From: Symbiodinium sp. CCMP2592
Lineage: Eukaryota > Sar > Dinophyceae > Suessiales > Symbiodiniaceae
Length of the DNA: 64,000 bases
NCBI GenBank assembly: GCA_905221615.1
Contig: CAJNDT010004557.1
Coordinates: 1,359,001 to 1,423,000 of the forward strand
Direction: 5' to 3'
The notes under the pieces: model-generated
What the model was told of the DNA's origin: nothing
Databases searched by the model: none
What the model saw: the letters and a program-made list of their open reading frames with translations, nothing else
Shown: positions 62,201 through 64,000 of the stretch, piece by piece
How the letters are laid out: every line of letters starts with the position of its first letter
How positions within the stretch are numbered: the first letter of the stretch is position 1
Made by a program: the position numbers and the translations under genes

Positions 62201-63531
62201 AATCCACCAACTACCCCCCGAATCAAACCCAACTTGGCGAGCCTAGTCAAATAGCTCCAAACCCCGTGGCTCAGAAGGTCATGGCCGTTTGCAACGTCAA
62301 TCGAAAGCACTCTGTAATCACTCCTAGGGCGATGCACCCAGTCTTGCAAGCCTGAGCACAAATGTACCAACACCCCCTGGGACCTTTCCAAAGATCTCCT
62401 GAGTCGCCGATTCCAAGGAGTCTCATCTCCCGCAATCCAGAAGGAAGGAGTGCCAATAGCCTCAATGACCTTATCCTCTGGAGCATCCGAAAACAGCGAA
62501 GCCATAACACCGAAGAACGCGGAATCAAAATCTCGCAACCAATCATCCTCGCGCCCTGCCACAAGAACTTCGCGAGCACTGCGCTTTAGACTGGCCCAAA
62601 CCTCTGTAAAGTCCAACTGCTGACGATCGCTTATGAGTCTCAACCGCGCCGCTTGAATAAGATTGACGGCTCTGTGAATCTCCAACTCTTGAATAAGTTC
62701 TAGCGCGACCGACCTATCAACATAAGGACACTGGTCAATCATGGTGATGTCCAACCACCCCCTGCCCGGATGCCATACTCGGCACAATGAGCCCTCCCAG
62801 CTCACATTGCACCTTAGTTCACTAGCCAAACAACCCATCGGCACTATGGGGTCCACCTCCACATCAGAAAGCAAAGTGCCAGTTCTGTTTATCCAAAGCC
62901 GCGTCTCTCCTGATGCCAATGTTACATTTACAACCCTCGCATGGTCAAGCTCATCCATCATGGCAGTTCTTAGGGGGTTCGTAGCTCCCCCATCCAAAAG
63001 TCCCATAGCCTCAGGTACCGGCGGATTGGGCACATAAGCATCGGTAGAGCTCGCAGCCCTCATGGCCGACAACTTCGGTTGAGAGGCCGTGACTGAGGAA
63101 AGCCGAAGGCCCTGCAGCATAGCCTGAGCATTAGCCAAGATCTCCTCCGGTTTCATAGCAGCAGCCTTTGGATTAGGGACTTCAGGGGCCCCGCCAGATG
63201 CCTTTGGGCTCACAAGACTGGCTACGGAATCCTTCTGATGAGGAGCAGTTGTCGCGTCCGGTTTGTGTTTAGGCCCTCCGGGCGCCTCGCATTCAGCGCG
63301 CTTGTGCTTGGTACTGCCACAATTAAAGCACCTGTTATCAGCATCACTCAGCACCGCGAAATCATGCTTGAACTGACACTTGTTACCTAGACGGCACCCA
63401 TTGTTCCTGGAATAGAAGCTACATACTCCCTTAGCGGCTACTCCCTTCCCCCCGCTACCTGAAGCAGTGACTGCGCTCGCAGGCTGATTGGATGAAGGAT
63501 TTGCGTTTGAAGAGCCCGGAGAAGCCCCCCC
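56284..63531 (-). CDS. pol: Pol polyprotein of element 2 with methyltransferase-like and dioxygenase-like domains
   Basis: Residues are counted from 63354; the frame is open upstream to the G9 run at 63525-63533, and that upstream part holds the CCCH finger (VCSFYSRNNGC...KH). CCHC knuckle at residues 9-22 (CFNCGSTKHKRAEC). Protease DGGAT at 121. Residues 327-400 are methyltransferase-like: VHLCSG at 330-335, acidic D353, GHDL at 357-360, and GGLPKPSD at 383-390, where C5-methyltransferases have a Pro-Cys. Integrase: H620/H625/C632/C635, D660, D888, E924. An acidic insert (700-810) carries two copies of a DPESGxPGxMP..VTDDEG unit. Dioxygenase-like domain 1160-1335: H1245/D1247, GG 1266-1267, H1291, R1300. 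Reverse transcriptase D1663 and YVDD 1779-1782. RNase H D1958, E1998, D2033, D2082. A membrane segment lies at about 2174-2192, followed by an unassigned C-terminus to 2356. Confidence 0.9.
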   Translation of the reverse strand, partial: GGASPGSSNANPSSNQPASAVTASGSGGKGVAAKGVCSFYSRNNGCRLGNKCQFKHDFAVLSDADNRCFNCGSTKHKRAECEAPGGPKHKPDATTAPHQKDSVASLVSPKASGGAPEVPNPKAAAMKPEEILANAQAMLQGLRLSSVTASQPKLSAMRAASSTDAYVPNPPVPEAMGLLDGGATNPLRTAMMDELDHARVVNVTLASGETRLWINRTGTLLSDVEVDPIVPMGCLASELRCNVSWEGSLCRVWHPGRGWLDITMIDQCPYVDRSVALELIQELEIHRAVNLIQAARLRLISDRQQLDFTEVWASLKRSAREVLVAGREDDWLRDFDSAFFGVMASLFSDAPEDKVIEAIGTPSFWIAGDETPWNRRLRRSLERSQGVLVHLCSGLQDWVHRPRSDYRVLSIDVANGHDLLSHGVWSYLTRLAKLGLIRGVVGGLPKPSDCRGSYAVLSMRALGLCALAQAVHGDTFVALTASDHDLMPNDENDNAHDRDGFSNPEESRYESTAFPGWPIMNKLSQIAGFRTAECDQGFFGTTQPKPVGILTTSWDLYVLLHRRVLLNRHRHHDRSAPGLVLAVLKAWDIWITDKAEDRRRRAYEQSTYITEASRGAHDSLLEVRQWLVEDRGEFPEQVIPRIRPLRQRPGQYRPPAMRLHVHRLSAIRLSDAELEYKKHVERGHFPYRADCRECLRGAGKRRPHRSRGPTVDSFSLAADLGGPYVAGLSELSPLKCMPKPRYLFVACYTFPIDEETQEFLWESSKPSEAAGIQDDADPNSTQPQSPADRIDGVGKPSDGAIPEDCMEYEPSDDDVDPESGKPGGMPVGVTDDEGVPEYDPESGRPGRMPKEVTDDEGMPEADDAGFFDTEAVDAIPKVCRVCQEEAEDNTRFWKQCYATKVDGISMRRLVFVETLPRRTKEEVSAALSRTLTKLHQWHFPVLRLHTDRGGEWMNRMVRNVADSHNLVHTCTEGHDPSSKGRAESAVGLIKAAIRSRLSTPPGFGPSYWSLAALDAGEGLLRSELAKFDTSVRSLIPWATQVCVREKKNEENHWSSRFVNGFIVGPSSYTPKGYTIALEPLDDPKLLVSTTIRLNRPFNALPITLPGEVWRVDPDRRTRGKTSLITPRDTDAALGDLAVVGGEVARVSEAGHDRLHEAPGATVVGGAADVTDDGDLFPELFAPMALRRIRGGDQGFSVEVSEGVAKTMLEKHQLDTLEVASVVYTSLCSTAKKGSRSIDSDVLGNSLSWVISFGAFCRGSQVGLITATKVRPTLLRLLNRLVASFDAAHEYTALRISFNAVAELHRDVHNQHGYRNMVVCLSEFAGGRVITPDGPLEYSGGKAYIDPLVPHGVEPAIGPRLVVVAYTPGFAAKLSVLDIHNLLSLGFNVPAPYRPNPLALKPSVRALQARVQDEVQHGGVRGTDGALECPCAAVEPGQELGEDSTRYFVCAVSASAGPPDRTSGGSLEAAFECGDRHDMLDYYAGYRGVCDSFRTYRCDYQSQNAMSVLGWMAQYENMIVEPTSRMIKVVRLRKLAEAIDPDLDVTTRTLMQLQVEAALEELGTNDLPITGEPAPDILLQTQQVSLNEVRQDLSAWKDAIAEELTALITVHQAVRLITKAELQELEASGVRVQVVPGKLVFSIKAPDRRKRARLVACGNYLPDAQSSHTGLINPASSSSSGPSSTAAKAESRREIYASGLEAESLRLQLRWAAGSRWDGVVIDVKTAFLLAPARRRDGSKIAVAVPRLIIDAGLLDPQTYLLVDRALYGLVESPADWSVYRDSTLAQWSWTGPGESLRKLRRSEADPSIWFVLEALEGKTGCIEFRDEWGEILAILGVYVDDLLLTGATDELSFMIAAFGGLWKTSAPNWLKDGLRFCGIEVERGSDGAYHLHQTSYLSDLVSRYALPVESSLPDFKTGYEEEETLSIPLLRRAQKLVGELLWLSGKTRLDVSYTVSKLGQYCSRCPSSVYRDGLKTLAYLARTSHLQLRYGSFDEPWRGQEPLRCARSRCTVEGWSDASFGQDDGGRSHTGILLVIAGGAVSWHSSRQTLTALSTAESEIIAAVDNMVLARALTPLWAEMCRQELRWTQCIDNAACIQLLIIPGGAWRTRHLRLRARHFHEAISDEALMIQHLPGIEMIADCLTKAMPESRLYFLLDLIGYVWSEGSEASHDEATHVQCESSCVYAAPASADPRLAMLVAALAIASQVGQVQGARVQDDDNDDSFSALLESECLLAVALIVAWEVAKFIALKGVKGGAWALGWFRARLCPCRSLTGSHQPNVQTVSLGQHQVQSYRNAALRHMEQERLYGRQLFGSSFGWVDAWVDPGPFDRWCYDESSHVLVRFHSSSRSQLFHAPAEIVNSFPYVQLTGRRKTWYLYEGHLPDYVLDTTECGARKLSQLWTGRTEFEVARRRP

Positions 63532-64000
63532 CCTGCATCGGCAGGGTTGTTCGCCTTCCCTCCTTTCGGATTGCCCTTCCCAGCCTCAGCCCCTTTTCCC
63601 CCCGCTGCCTTCGGCGCCGGTGGTGGATCATGGACTGTTCCTGACTGGCCTGCACCTTTACCCTCAGCCCTCAACGCTTGCAGACGCTGTTGTTTGGTAA
63701 GTTGCGGCTCCTCACACAAACCAATCGCTGCGGTTTCTAACTCAGCTTGCAAAGCGCGAGCAAACGTACTGAGTCCTTGCAACGTGGGGTTATGATCGAT
63801 GGCACACTGGGTTCTCACGATGTTCATCCGAAACATAACGTGCGGCATAGTCGCCAACAGCTGCTGACACATCTGATCTAAGCCATGTGTTAACAAACTC
63901 ACGTCGGGCAGAGTAGCACCCATCTGCACTGTGCGATCAAACCACCGAAACCATTTGCGCAAACGTGAAACAGCATCCGACGATGTAGTGGCCTGTCCTG
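63438..64000 (-). CDS. gag: Gag of element 2, partial (continues beyond the window edge)
   Basis: The frame is open from the right edge of the window, so the true start is outside; the TTG/ATG-like starts inside are not meaningful. Its first part (WFRWFDRTV, then LLTHGLDQM and FARALQAELE) aligns with element 1 Gag (LRRWSLW, LVRGLDKI, FHQHLQAEME). A Gly/Lys/Ala/Pro-rich linker follows and leads into GGG codons at 63533-63525. Beyond this G9 run the gag frame reads on only to a TAG at 63438-63440, with unrelated composition, while the true continuation (Ser/Asn-rich linker and the zinc fingers) lies in the -1 frame. The protein's functional end is therefore probably the frameshift site. Confidence 0.85.
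   Translation of the reverse strand, partial: GQATTSSDAVSRLRKWFRWFDRTVQMGATLPDVSLLTHGLDQMCQQLLATMPHVMFRMNIVRTQCAIDHNPTLQGLSTFARALQAELETAAIGLCEEPQLTKQQRLQALRAEGKGAGQSGTVHDPPPAPKAAGGKGAEAGKGNPKGGKANNPADAGGGLLRALQTQILHPISLRAQSLLQVAGGRE
63525..63533 (-). promoter_or_regulatory. G9 run at the gag-pol junction, candidate -1 frameshift site
   Basis: Nine G on the coding strand are read as three Gly codons in the gag frame. Gag codons start at positions congruent to 2 mod 3 and Pol codons at 0 mod 3, a -1 shift. A run of G is a valid slippery heptamer. A one-base error or mutation in the homopolymer would look the same. Confidence 0.5.

Larger units (their letters stand above)
56050..64000 (-). mobile_element. 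Copia-type LTR retrotransposon, element 2 (5' end outside the window)
   Basis: Gag and Pol of a second copia-type element on the opposite strand to element 1. The domain order is the same, but the sequence is strongly diverged outside catalytic motifs. The Pol frame has no stop over more than 2,400 codons and every catalytic residue checked is present, so this copy may be functional. The gag-to-pol step needs a -1 frame change at a G9 run. The 5' LTR, primer site and start of gag are not in the window. Confidence 0.92.

Overview
The window looks like nuclear DNA of a dinoflagellate, most likely of the Symbiodiniaceae/Suessiales type. This is inferred from three things: interstitial tracts of the TTTAGGG/CCCTAAA telomere-type heptamer in both orientations throughout, Ty1/copia-type polyproteins with an unusual domain set, and long microsatellite-rich DNA without compact genes. 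No host protein-coding gene, rRNA or tRNA could be supported. All convincing coding sequence belongs to two LTR retrotransposons.

Layout. Positions 1-33717 are gene-free: telomere-like tracts, microsatellites (one of about 820 bp) and dozens of short palindromic foldback (MITE-like) elements of about 80-120 bp. I name their families by terminal sequence: PAL-A (TACCTATAGTCTCCATTG), PAL-B (TACCCATAGGCCCCATAG), PAL-C (TATGGGAGTTTCCGAAAAT), PAL-D (TTAGAAGGGGCCCCCACC), PAL-E (CCAGAAAGTTGGAATATG), PAL-F (GGGTGGTTGTCAAAATT), PAL-G (CTAGGATGCCCAGTA), plus smaller families H to O. Positions 33718-42870 are a complete copia-type element on the + strand with two 263-bp LTRs differing at one base and a 5-bp target duplication TTAGG, sitting inside a telomere-like tract. 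Positions 42871 to about 55980 return to foldback elements, telomere-like tracts and microsatellites. From about 56049 to the right edge lies a second, divergent copia-type element on the - strand, cut by the window end; its Pol frame is intact over more than 2,300 codons.

How the genes work together. Both elements encode, in order: Gag with a CCCH finger followed directly by a CCHC knuckle; an aspartic protease; a Rossmann/methyltransferase-like segment; integrase (HHCC and D,D35E) with an acidic insertion in its core; a domain with the HxD...H...R signature and GG turn of 2-oxoglutarate/Fe(II) dioxygenases; reverse transcriptase (YVDD); RNase H; and a C-terminal extension with a membrane segment. 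The dioxygenase-like domain keeps its metal and 2OG-binding residues in both divergent elements. It is the strongest candidate here for an undescribed system, because dinoflagellate DNA is known for 5-hydroxymethyluracil, a base made by this enzyme superfamily. The + strand element is young by its LTRs, yet its frame is broken by two in-frame stops and one frameshift. The - strand element joins gag and pol across a run of nine G with a -1 offset.
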